Notes under the pieces: generated by a model | What the model was told of the DNA's origin: nothing | The model's input: only the letters and a program-made list of their open reading frames with translations | Database searches by the model: none | Assembly: GCA_036346225.1 (NCBI GenBank) | Contig: JARFIW010001667.1 | Span: 1 to 64,000 of the forward strand | Length of the DNA stretch: 64,000 bases | Direction: 5' to 3' | Origin: Platerodrilus igneus | Taxonomy: Eukaryota > Arthropoda > Insecta > Coleoptera > Lycidae | Part shown: positions 11,180-21,390 of the stretch, one piece after another | Layout: every line of letters starts with the position of its first letter | How positions within the stretch are numbered: position 1 is the first letter of the stretch | Made by a program: the position numbers and the translations under genes

Positions 11180-11970
11180 GTTACAATTTAGAGGGTGTGT
11201 GTAAAACGGTAAGGGGTGGTTCGATTATAAATCTATTTACAGATTCGGATTCTGCGTAAAATTCTAGACTAATTTGATGTATCGCATGGCTAAACAATTT
11301 ATAAGGACGGTTGGAAATCGCTACCAGCAAAAAAAATCTTGAAATAAGGATAGCTCCCTGGGGGATGATGCAATCTAAAAAATTCCTAGAGATTTGGGTA
11401 TCTGAGAAAAATCTAATATTAATTGATACCAAACAAGACATATTTTATCTCAAAATATGAGCTATACAGGATAGAAAGTATGGTATGACATTAAAAGCGA
11501 GTAGTGGTGCGGTGGCGGTATGCTCGCAAGAAGATATGTGTGTAAAACGGTAAAGGGTGTTCCTATTTCAAATTTGTTTAGAGATTCGGATTGTGCATAA
11601 AATTCTAGACTAATTTGATGTATTGCATGGTTAAAAGAATTTTATAGGGACGGTCAGAAATCGCTGCCGCTAAAAAATCTTAAAATGAGGGTAGTTCCCT
11701 GGGGGATGATGCTACTCAAAAAATTCTTAGAAATTCAGGTAGCTGAGAAAATTCTAATATTAATTGATACCAAACTAGACAGATTTATCTCGTCGGTGGA
11801 AATGGCTAGTCGAAGAAAACTATTTATTTCAGAATGTTAGCGGTAAAAAAATCTTAAAACTGGGGTAGCTCCCTGGGGAATGATGCTATCTAAAAAATTC
11901 CTAAAAATTTGGGTAGCTGAGAAAAATCTAATATTAATTGATACCAAACAGTATAGATTTATCTCGTGGG
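11180..11970. repeat. Three imperfect tandem repeats, period about 340 then 174 bp
   Basis: The block GTGTGTAAAACGGTAA occurs at about 11198 and 11538. A second shared block, TAGCTCCCTGGGG-ATGATGC, occurs near 11351, 11692 (with TTCCC) and 11866, followed each time by TCTAATATTAATTGATACCA. The first two units are near full length. The third contains only the 3' half. No coding content. Confidence 0.75.
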
Positions 11971-13004
11971 TGGAAATGTGAAGAAAGATATATCTCGCGG
12001 GTGGAAAGAATGCGGGTGTGACGTAATAAAAATGGTTGATGTGGGGGTGTCCGAGCAAGGAAGAGAGCAAGGAGGGGACAAGGAAAAGATTCATCTCCTC
12101 ATTTCCTCCTTATGGGGATTTACATGTAAATTTGGTCCAGATGAGTGAGGAAATGAGGGATTCTGGAGGAAATGAGGCAGCAGTTCAACTAATTTTCCTC
12201 TGCTACTGCGGCATTTAAACTAGTCAGTCCTTCTACATGTGTTTTACCGAGTTTCGTTTTAGTTCGAAATGCGTCCCCACGAACGTCTTGCTTAGGCGAT
12301 CTAACACTCTCAGGTCTTTCGTCTCCAGATTTTAAAATTGACAGATGCTCAGTAGAACTCAGTAGCAACTCCAAGCATATACATTTCATTGTTGTGAGAC
12401 GCAATTAGATTGATTTTCGACGGTGATGCTGTTTTGGTGCATTTAGGTTTACGTATGCTTTTCCAATCATGTCCTTACCGCACCAAAACAAAGCTATCTA
12501 CTGGAAGAACTGGAAAAGGCCTTTGCAAACGTACTTCAGAACATTTAGTTTCAACAATTTTGCCGAGGTTTATGTCAATTTATTCATTAAGATTATCGGA
12601 GTGTGTTTCGAGATGAAAATAGGTGAAATTCTTTATTAACGTCATTGATGTTATTAGTTACCTCGGTAATGAAATGCGTTACAGTCCTTATTTGTGTAGT
12701 CAGACAAAAGTGCAATCTCAGAGGTAGCTTCCGGTTCAGACTGATCCATATCATCTCGCGGCCGATGTTGGTCATCTCTCTCATTCATGTTTAAAGTACT
12801 ATGGTCTTTTAAAATCGTTTTAGTGCGTGAAGTACGTTTAGTGAAAGGCGTTTTAGAGTTTTAAATTGTAACACCGATAATGATCTACAGGTCTCGCAAA
12901 CCCATGGGAATTTGTGCAATTTTGAACGTTCTTACGTGGATCGTAAGGTATTGACTATGAAAGTAAACAAACAAACTTCGATTATGAAAAAATCTTTTTT
13001 TGGC
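11971..13004. other. No recognisable gene
   Basis: Short frames on both strands, all under 75 codons, none with a recognisable domain. It lies between the tandem repeat and the LINE fragment and may include decayed LINE 5' sequence. Confidence 0.35.
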
Positions 13005-13129
13005 TACTTGCAGACGTTCATTAACTGAATATTCCCTACCTACTATGCCAAGCAGGACGTTAGCCGTTACGGCATATGCCGATGATGTATCCAATTTTAT
13101 ATCTAACAATCAAGATTTTGAAGTATTTC
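13005..13129 (+). pseudogene. LINE (L1/Tx1-like) reverse transcriptase, catalytic fragment
   Basis: The plus frame reads ...SLPTMPSRTLAVTAYADD VSNFISNNQDFEVF and then runs into a TA repeat. The AYADDV box is the catalytic motif of non-LTR reverse transcriptases, and the hydrophobic run and DF after it fit the L1/Tx1-like pattern. Upstream homology fades before 13005. The next part of the domain (SGSELN, GFWAGKW) is found 16 kb away at 29105, so this is the left half of a split LINE. Confidence 0.6.
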
Positions 13130-13142
13130 AATATATGTATGT

Positions 13143-13164
13143 GTATATATATATACATACATAC

Positions 13165-13212
<48 letters not shown>
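13143..13212. repeat. (TA)n tract, LINE / Gypsy B junction
   Basis: Dinucleotide repeat with CATA interruptions, lying between the LINE RT fragment and the first base of the Gypsy B LTR. Confidence 0.95.
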
Positions 13213-13214
<2 letters not shown>

Positions 13215-15396
13215 CTTTGAATGTCCCTAAAGACCAATCGAGTCCCAAGCTTGGGAGCCATAAAAGTGCAGAGGATGAGCTCTTAATTAAATTGAGCCCC
13301 AGCATTGGGCCGTCATAAAAGTGCAGTGGATGCTTGTGGATTATGCTTCTGCGAAAGTTACATAAATATTTTCCTAAAAATGCAAAAAAGATCTTCCATT
13401 ATCTCTGGAACGCCCCCTTATTTTGCATACCACGGCTAGCTCTAAAATCTGCTCCTTCATAGATACTTACTATACTAAGTTCGCTCTTTCTCACTGATAC
13501 TACCAAATAAAATTACCACTTAAATAATTCAACGAAACATACAACCTTTTATTCATACAAACTAAAAGTTTCTGTTACCAGTTAAATATTTACACATTCG
13601 GATATACAGCTTCATAAAATATTACAATCTCAACCATTATAACCTTTTAAATTTCAAAACTTTAATTTATTTCAACAAATTTAGTTTTATATAAGTAGAT
13701 GGGCCTGTCTTGAAACCCTAAGTTGAATTTTACTCTGGTTTATCGTGAGCGCAGTATAAACCCTGTTACTCTAAATGCATAAGTACATCGCATCTTTGTT
13801 TATAACAACCCTAAGGACCTGTTTACTCTTTACATCAAACTTTTCCGTCATTTATTTTCACCTTTATATAATAAATACAAATTGTCCTTTACATATACCC
13901 TTTAAATTAGCTTTTATGTTCATAAAATACACACCCAATGTGTCAAATCACTCTAGCACAAAATAACAGCACAAAATGTTCAAGCAATAACAATAAAAAT
14001 TAATTTCGTTACCTGGAGTAAGCTTTTTTCATCGTCACCTCTGAAGATGTTGTCCAACAAAACCTCGTCGTTGTTTTCATACACCTCTTTGCTATATGTC
14101 CATTAAACTCATTTTCAATCGCTATCCAAGTCTCTGCAGACGCTTTTAATGTTTCTACCCATATAATTGTCCAAACCAAGTTAATCACCTTCCGCATCTA
14201 CCAAACACCTAGCACCCTCGTTCCAAAAATTTCTCTAAGCACGCTTACCTTAGTAACATCCTCCGTTAGTTCTTTGAATGTAGCTACAGCACCGTCTACA
14301 AAATAGCACCCACTTTTAATTAACTTTCGACGGACTGTACTAACACCGTTTTATAAAATTTTACACTTGGATGTTACCGTGAGAGCTAAGCGAAGTCAAA
14401 AAAAGTAAGAGAGCCCTACTACGTTTTCTAGTGTATTTATAATGGTCAATACACACCTCCTGCACCCTATTTCAATCGAAAAACTCCCTTACCGTAATCG
14501 ATTCTGAAATCTTTATACGCAACAAACTTTGTAAAACTTAGAATTCTCACTCCATCGTTGCTTTAGTCCGAAACACTGGTTAACAAAATACAACGGTCGC
14601 GATCTTCTTGAAATTTTCTCTCACCCCCTAGCACTCAACCAATTACAAACATTTCTCCCATTCTTATGTCTAGCCTTCAACTATCTTACCCTCGTCTAAC
14701 TTATATTCGTTGTCTCTTTTACAATCCCACTTTAGCAACATAAAGTCGATATTGTGGTTGACCTCCAAATTTTGTCGCGTACTTTAAACGAGTGTTTTAC
14801 CCAACGTCTATTATATGTGATCCTTGTCTGCTTTATGCTACCGATATCCCGTCCCAACTTGCTTTCAAACCACCTGTTGTATTCGTAGCCTTTGCATCGT
14901 CCGTTGACTAAATTTCTACAGAATTATGTTCCAACGTACATTCGGGTTCCTTGAACTTGTTTATTTATCTGTCCGGCCTTCTCTAAATCAACTGTCCGTT
15001 TGAAGTCGTATTTTTTATTTTGTTCCACCTGTAGAATTTCTTAGGATTTATTTTTAACAACCGCTTGTTTAGTTAAATGGAAAATATGCGTTTACATTAT
15101 TGATTTTATAAAAAAGCTCTCCTTATTATTTGATATGCTTGATTTACAACCTTTAAAATATTAAAGCTAATTACATTCGTATCATGCTTGAGCTTTCACG
15201 TACTACAAAGCCTCTACACTTATGCAAATTTAACATTCCGATTTATTACTACCAATATATGCTATAATCCGTCCGTTTTAATGTCAAAACTAATTAATTT
15301 AGCGCGTAAATATATTATTTTTATTTTCAATATACACGGTTGTTACAAACTTATTCTCTCGACCTATCTATCCCTCTTAACCTATAACTTACACGA
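13213..15396 (-). repeat. 3' LTR of Gypsy B, with about 1.05 kb extra sequence
   Basis: 13213-14010 aligns to 20229-21024 and 15060-15396 aligns to 21025-21356. The extra segment lies between. The first 100 bases hold two tandem GAGYCC...GGG motifs resembling primer-binding junctions. The inner edge is uncertain by about 5 bases. Confidence 0.75.
14011..15060 (-). other. Segment present only in the left B LTR, with a Myb/SANT-like shadow
   Basis: Relative to the right LTR this is an insertion, or a deletion in the other copy, with ACC at both edges (microhomology or a 3-bp duplication). The minus frame 14197-14009 contains AETWIAIENEFNGHI, reminiscent of the W...EFN helix of Myb/SANT-like proteins linked to Harbinger elements, but it decays at once. 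The identity of the insert is unresolved. Confidence 0.3.
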
Positions 15397-15400
15397 TATA

Positions 15401-16029
15401 ATCCCCCTATTTCAATTCGATAAACAACTCCTCGAGTTTTCCTTGAATTTAAATATGAAGACTAATACCTACTAACTAACCTTATATGATATTTATACAC
15501 ACCTATCTATTTATCTAACTCTACCTATACCTATCTATCCAACCTATCACTCTTTATCTAACCTATTCCTACCTATTTTTATCTATCTCTAATTATTTCT
15601 GTTTATCTACACCTATCTTTATTTATAACTATCTATTCACACCTATCACTACTTATTAACTATGTATTTCTATCTGTCACTAACTCTTCACACCTATTTT
15701 TATTTATTTACCTTTACTTTTGTCGATCACTATCTCTTTATTCAACTCACTTCTATTCATCTATACCTATCTTCCCTTATTTCTATTTATTTAAGTTCTT
15801 TCTACTTATGTACAGCTATTTGTACTTACCATTACCTAGTACACCTATCACTAACTATTCACACCTATCACTATTTGTTACTCTAACTATTCACACCTAA
15901 TTCTATCTCTACCTCTAACTATCTCCCCTTATTTATCATATTCCTAATTATACTTCTCTATCTACACCTATCTCTATCCCTATTTATTTAAAACTAACTC
16001 TATCTATTAACCTATCCTTATATTTCCAT
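15401..16029 (-). other. Purine tract and degenerate CTAT-rich stretch of Gypsy B
   Basis: Begins with the purine tract (minus strand). From about 15480 it is a degenerate CCTATCTAT/CACCTATC low-complexity array, purine-rich on the coding strand. No gene. Confidence 0.6.
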
Positions 16030-16484
16030 CTAAGTGTTATTTTCCTCATTTGGTCGCTCCTCTGGTGAATATGGAAATAGCAGGCTCACATGAAATTTTC
16101 CCCTCTCGGCCTGTATCTCCAGAGCTCCTAATACATAAGAACACTCCCCTACGATCTCCCCAATCTGAAATGGTCCTATGTGGGGCAAATGTAGCTTAGC
16201 ACAAGTCATTATTTCTCGCCTGCTTACTCTTAAATTCCTCACTATTACCATGTCTCAAATTTTTAATTTCCCCTTTTACGAATTCGGGCGTTCATCTTTT
16301 GTACATATTTTTCAGCTCTTTTTCTTAATTTCTCTCTGACATTAATCAATAATTGCTGAAATTCATTTTCTGGAGGCACAATCTGCCAAGGTCTATCAGG
16401 GTATTGCTGTTTAATCAGCATTATGGGATTTGTTTCTGTCACCGTGCTTGGGGTTTCATTTATAGATGATTCAACTTTAGACAA
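16030..16484 (-). pseudogene. Gypsy B integrase C-terminal region, two fragments
   Basis: Frames 16484-16263 and 16251-16030 give a basic helical stretch (REKLRKRAEKYVQKMNAR) followed in another frame by KLHLPHIGPFQIGEIVGECS, the GPF/Y-type fold at the end of Gypsy integrase. It lies just before the purine-rich 3' region. Confidence 0.6.
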
Positions 16485-16597
16485 ATTGTTCTCCCATAAT
16501 CGATGATCTTTGTATGATGCCAGAAGTAAGAGTTTTACGGTCTCTTGAATATATCTCTCAGCTGGGTTCGCCTGAGGATGTCTTATGCTGCAGAAAA

Positions 16598-17322
16598 TTA
16601 CCTTAACATTTTGTTGATCCCAATAGTTAATAAATCGCTGATTATTAAAATAAGTCGCATTATCTGCACACGTTTAAATTTTCCAACCTCTCTACAATAC
16701 AACTCTAATTTTTTATTAGTTTCCACCGTGCTACACTCTTTGGTCGGGTACAATTTGATAAATTTCGAAAAAATGTCTATAATTATTAGTACATGTTGAT
16801 GACCCTTCTTACCCCTAACAAAATTACTCAAGTAATCAATCGCAAATAAGTCCAGCGGGTTTTGTACCTGTATGCTCTGTATTACATCCTGACTAGTGTG
16901 ATTTTTGTACTTGCCTACTGTACATAGATGACATGACTTGATTACTGACTTTACGATATCAATATGTTTAATCGAAAAAAATCTTTTCCTAAACATTAGC
17001 AAAAGTTCCTAATGCATATGTGTCTATACCTAACATGAAGATCTGTCACAATCAGCTCAGTTTGTACCCTAGCTACTACATATAATTCAAGAGTATGTAC
17101 CCTCTTGCACAAAAATCCATTTATCGTCCTGTAGTTCTTAAACTCCGGTTCGGATTCCAATCGTCTTTTGATGAGTAGTAGCTCTTCACTTCTGGCCTGG
17201 TTCCTCCGCATCTCTTCCTGTCCATATATGGATTCATCTTGTAGCAGTATATTCATGGCAATCACGATGTCACACGGCTTTTTGTTTTCGTTGTCTTTGC
17301 TGCGATTGAACGTCAAAGTCAA
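16598..17322 (-). pseudogene. Gypsy B integrase: zinc finger and DDE core, frameshifted
   Basis: 17322-16996 covers the RNase H to integrase linker and NGFLCKR-like start. The next frame, 17002-16598, holds KSCHLCTVGK (CxxC half of the HHCC finger), then PLDLFAIDYLSNF and HVLIIIDIFSKFIKLYP, the first aspartate region of the catalytic core. The core ends near 16598 with TIGINKMLR in a decayed region. Integrase would join element DNA to the target. Not functional. Confidence 0.72.
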
Positions 17323-17897
17323 ACTCTTGCAGCAACAAACCCCATCGATACACTCTATTGTGTAAAAATCGCGTATTCATCAGTGCACACAACGCTGAAT
17401 GGTCCGTTTCAATGAGAAAATGCCGACCTATGAGATAAAATTTCAGTTTGCTTACACCAAATACCACTACTGCCATCTCCTTTTCACGAATTGTGTAATT
17501 TAATTCATGCGGCTTCAGTGTCCGAAACAAACGATAAGGGAACCTCCTTGCCATCTTGAATTTGATACAATTCTGCCGCTAAGGCACAATCCAATGCATC
17601 CGTACGTAATACAAATCCTACATCAAATCTGGGATGCCTCAAAATTAGTTGTTCGTGAAACTGCTCCAACAGGGTTAAATATACTGCCCCTTGGCTCTCT
17701 GACCATTTCCATTTGATTCCTTTCTTTAAAAGTTTGAACAGCGGCCCTGCCTTCTCTGAAAATGCTGGTACAAACTTATTGTAAAAATTGAAAACTCGCA
17801 AAAATGCTCGTAGTTTTCTTATATTATTTGGTCTCGAATATTTTAGAATTTCTGACAATTTTTCCTTGTCTATACACATACCCTCATGACTTACCAC
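17270..17897 (-). pseudogene. Gypsy B RT thumb and RNase H, two frames
   Basis: 17897-17505 encodes the connection after the RT (LRAFLRVFNFYNKFVPAFSE, a GxxxYYRRFI-like tract) and the start of RNase H (VLRTDALDCALAAELYQ). A frameshift leads to 17554-17270 with LNYTIREKEMAVVVFGVSKL and FLIETDHSALCALMN, the E and D catalytic positions of RNase H. Confidence 0.75.
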
Positions 17898-19029
17898 ATA
17901 TCCTTAAAATTTTACTGTTTTTGAAATAGAACTCACATTTGTCAATGTTTAACCTTAATCCTGCCAACTTCAGCTTTAGTAAAACCCTCTCTAAATGAGA
18001 ATAAGGTTCCTTTTCAGTTTGGCTAAAAATCAAAATATTATCCACATAATGTATGCAAAGCTCATACGCACCTAGAATTGCCTGCAGGGCCTTAATTAAT
18101 GCTGCACTTGACGTCGACAAACCATATGGTACTACTTTAAAGTTGTACACCTTTCCTTCCACGGAAAACCCCGTATAACTTCTAGATTCTTTGTGTAGTG
18201 GACTTAGCCAGCAAGAATTCCTTAAATCTAATTTGCTAAATATAAATTTGCCACTTAATCTTGTCAAAAGTGTGTCCATGGTCGGTGGACAATGAAATTG
18301 TAGTTTCGTCCGCTGATTAATCTTCCTTGCATCCAAACATAAACGAATACTATTATCTTTTTTCTTAACCACAACTAATGAATTTATAAAATGTGTATTT
18401 GAGAACTTAATTATGCCATCATTCAACATCCTCATCAACTCCTGATTCACCTGATCCTTATATGCTGCCGGTATCGGATATACTTTTGCATTAAATGGTT
18501 CTGAATTGTCTACCTCTAAAACTTGTTCGTAATTTAACGCTGTGCTTACCTCTGCTCCTACTAAATCCGAATGTTTTTTCAATAACGCTTGTACCTCTTC
18601 TAACTTTCCTTCAGGACATTTAATTGTGTCAATCTTTTTCACCTCTCCTTCATCTAACTTCATAACATTAATACATAACCCCGTGTCATCTTCTGTGACC
18701 TCATTACTAGCCTTCCAGGGCAATATCCTATCCTTAATCCTTACTACCTTCCTTTCCATATCTACAATTAATCTTAACTTTACCATACAATCGACCCTTA
18801 ATATCCCTTTAAATTTCAATCTAGGTGCAATTATAAATTCCTGGTCACAGCTTACTGAACCTAACTCTACTTTCAATACAACCACGCTATTCACTACCGC
18901 AAATCTCTTTTTATTCGGCGCTACCAGATGACTTCTTTTTATAGGCATAATCCTGTCACACACCTTTTCCTTAATTTCGTTGACGAATTCCTCCGATACT
19001 AAACTCGCATCAGCTCCAGAATCCAGCAA
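17884..19029 (-). pseudogene. Gypsy B protease and reverse transcriptase
   Basis: The frame starts at the protease active site (LDSGADASLVSEEF) and runs through a linker into the RT: NSIRLCLDARKINQRT, IFSKLDLRNSCWLSPL, VVPYGLSTSSAALIKAL, and the catalytic box LCIHYVDNILIFSQTE. The second catalytic aspartate of YVDD is asparagine here, which would abolish polymerisation. The frame ends shortly after at 17884. gag lies upstream in another frame. Confidence 0.82.
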
Positions 19030-19281
19030 CGATCCTAAATTTTAATCAAAAATTTTAACATCTGTTATTGGCAAACAAAAATTTTCCTTAATTTCTGGCT
19101 CAACTTTTTCTTCAATTTTTAAAAATTCCCTAGGATGTTCGTACTTGTACACAAGTAAATCTAGTGGTTTGTCCTTGTTTAAAATTCCTGTCCTTGTCTA
19201 CTTTCCCTACTAGGTCCTTGTCGTTCAACTACTTCAGCATAGGTCCGTGGCGTCTCTACTCTATTTGTCCTATCATTTTCC

Positions 19282-19584
19282 CTAGTTGGTGTCATCGTCT
19301 GTGTCCCACCTCATGTCCGGTGAACTATTCTGCCTTTGTACCATCGGTCTTGGTGCGGGTCCTCTACCTACACTGTTGCTACAGAAGAATGTCCGTCTTT
19401 GTTCCCAGTTCGGTCTTGTATTAAAATTAAAATTTGTCCCCCGTCTTTGATAATTGTTGCTTCTGTTCTCAAATCTAACTGTGTTTACCTGTCTTTCCCT
19501 ATTCTTGCGAGGTCGTCCACTACTCACATCGTCATACCTTTGCAGGTACTCTAAAAACATTTCTCTATCTACTATGTTTTGCAA
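19282..19584 (-). pseudogene. Gypsy B gag, C-terminal basic tail
   Basis: REMFLEYLQRYDDV ends the capsid helix bundle. An R/N/Q-rich tail with RPRKNRERQ and RPNWEQRR follows. No CCHC knuckle is visible, as in element C, whose gag also ends in an N/R/Q-rich tail. Confidence 0.6.
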
Positions 19585-19630
19585 CGCTACGTGTTACCGA
19601 ACTTCAACCTCAAAGTGTCGTGAAAGGTAT

Positions 19631-19996
19631 TTAATAATTTGTCAACGGTGGGCTTAGTTGTTTAGCTATGCTGTACTTTCGTATAGCATACTGTTCCCTA
19701 CTTCCTGCATATTCACCCTTAAACTTCCCTGTAATCAAGTCGTCACGTACTTGATCCTGTCTGTGATCGCTCCAGCAATGTTTCAAAAATTTATCTTCAA
19801 ACTTACTATACGTTTCTATCTCCTGTCCTATAAGATTATACCAGGCCTCAGCATGGTCTTTCAATAATGTTTTTACTATATTTAATTTTGCCTGTTCGTC
19901 AAATAAACTTCCTACTAAGCTCCTAACATTATTTATAAAAATCTGCGGGTTTACTCTACTATCCCCGTAAAATTTCATTTGTTGTTCTAGTGACAT
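19631..19996 (-). pseudogene. Gypsy B gag, capsid region
   Basis: EAWYNLIGQEIETYSKFEDKFL and SREQYAIRKYSIAKQL match the retrotransposon gag capsid pattern and resemble TREEYVIENYNQARHLIP in element C. The frame is separated from the downstream tail by a shift near 19600. Confidence 0.68.
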
Positions 19997-20204
19997 ATTG
20001 CCTGTAATTGCCTGCTTCCTTCATTTTTTCTGATTTTTCAAATAACACACTATCGTCACTTCCAATTTCTACTCGTTCACTCCTAAGCCACTCCTTTCTC
20101 TGCATACACTCAAAAATATTTACAAATTTACTCTACACCCACACTCTCACTCAGCTCGCCAGTTTCCTTTAATAAAACTTTTAATTTTATTTGGAAATTG
20201 AGCC

Positions 20205-20222
20205 CTCACGTTCGGGTCGCCA
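20205..20222 (-). other. tRNA primer binding site of Gypsy B
   Basis: Minus strand TGGCGACCCGAACGTGAG begins six bases inside the right LTR. The TGGCGACCC start fits complementarity to an arginine-type tRNA 3' end, which I infer rather than verify. Confidence 0.6.
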
Positions 20223-20228
20223 TAAAAT

Positions 20229-21356
20229 TGCTGTGAATTTCCCTAAAGACCAATCGAGTCCCACGCTTGGGAACTATAAAAGTGCAGTGGATGAGCTCTA
20301 CAGTAAATCGAGCCCCAGCATTGGGCCGTCATAAAAGTGCAGAGGATGTCTCTGGATTATGCTCCTGCGAAAGTTACATAAATATTTTCCTGAAAAAAAA
20401 AATTTTCCAATACCTCTGGAACGCCGCCTTATTTTTGCATACCACGGCTGGCTTTAAAATCTGCTACTTCACAGATATTTAGCATCCTAAGTTCGCTCTT
20501 TCTCACTGATACTACCAAATAAAATTACCACTCAAATAATTCAACGAAACATACAATCTTTTATTCATACAAACTAAAAGTTTCCGTTACCAGTTAAATA
20601 TTTACACAATCGGATATACAGTTTCATAAAATATTACAATCTCAACCATTAAAACCTTTTAAATGTCAAGACTTTAATTTATTTCAAAAAATTTTGTTTT
20701 ATATAAGTAGATGGGCCTGTCTTGAAACTCTAAATAGAATTTTACTTTGGTCTACCGTGAGCTCAGTATAAACTCTGTTACTCTAAATGCATAAGTACAT
20801 CGCATCTTTGTTTTTAACAACCCTCAAGACTCGTTTATTTTTTACATCAAACTTTTTCCGTCATTTACTTACACCTTTAAATAATAAATACAAATTGTCC
20901 TTTACATATACCCTTCAAATTAGCTTTTATGTTCATAAAATACACACCCAATTTGTCAAATCACTCTAGCACAAAATAACAGCAAAAAATGTTCAAGCAA
21001 TAACAATAAAAATTAATTTTGTTACCGCTTGTTTAGTTAAATGAAAAATATGCGTTTCCATTATTGATTTTATACAAAAGCTCTCATTATTTGATGTGCT
21101 TGATTTACAACCTTTAAAATATTAAAGCTAATTACATTCGTATCATCCTTGAACTTTCACGTACTACAAAGACTCTACACTTATGCAAATTTAACATTCC
21201 GATTTATTACTACCAATGTATGCTATTATTAATCCGTTTTAATGTCAAAACTAATTAATTTGGCGCGTAAATAAATTATTCCTATTTTCTATATACACGG
21301 TCGTTACAAACTTATTCTCTCGACCTATCTATCCCTCTTAACCTATAACTTACACG
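20229..21356 (-). repeat. 5' LTR of Gypsy B
   Basis: Starts TGCTGTGAATTT and ends ...CTTACACGA against a (TA)n tract. Matches the left LTR except for the 1.05-kb segment. Confidence 0.8.
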
Positions 21357-21390
21357 AAAATATATATATGTATATATATATTATATATAT
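21357..21390. repeat. (TA)n tract, Gypsy B / A1 junction
   Basis: Interrupted TA repeat between the end of the B LTR and the TACTCAAATT terminus of A1. Confidence 0.9.

Larger units (their letters stand above)
13213..21356 (-). mobile_element. Ty3/Gypsy retrotransposon B, multiply broken
   Basis: Direct repeats at 13213-15396 and 20229-21356 flank minus-strand gag-pol fragments in the normal order gag, PR, RT, RNase H, IN. The LTR starts TGCTKTGAA on the plus strand. The primer binding site is at 20205-20222 and a purine tract (minus AAATAGGGGGAT) is at 15401-15412. (TA)n lies outside on both sides. The left LTR carries about 1.05 kb absent from the right one. Every domain is shifted or stopped, so the copy is dead. 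Its gag resembles that of element C (51-59 kb), so B and C belong to one Gypsy clade. Confidence 0.85.

Noticed and set aside
13000..13318. Overlapping frames encoding long Ile-Tyr repeats (also at 26605-26971, 31301-31530, 48900-49127, 60863-61057)
   Set aside because: They are translations of (TA)n tracts and have no protein meaning.
15188..15886. Two plus frames of 95 and 74 codons
   Set aside because: They read through the Gypsy B LTR and the CTAT-rich array. Composition only.
15480..16020. CTAT-rich array considered as telomere-like or CRISPR-like repeats
   Set aside because: No fixed period or spacers; it is degenerate low-complexity sequence next to the purine tract of Gypsy B.
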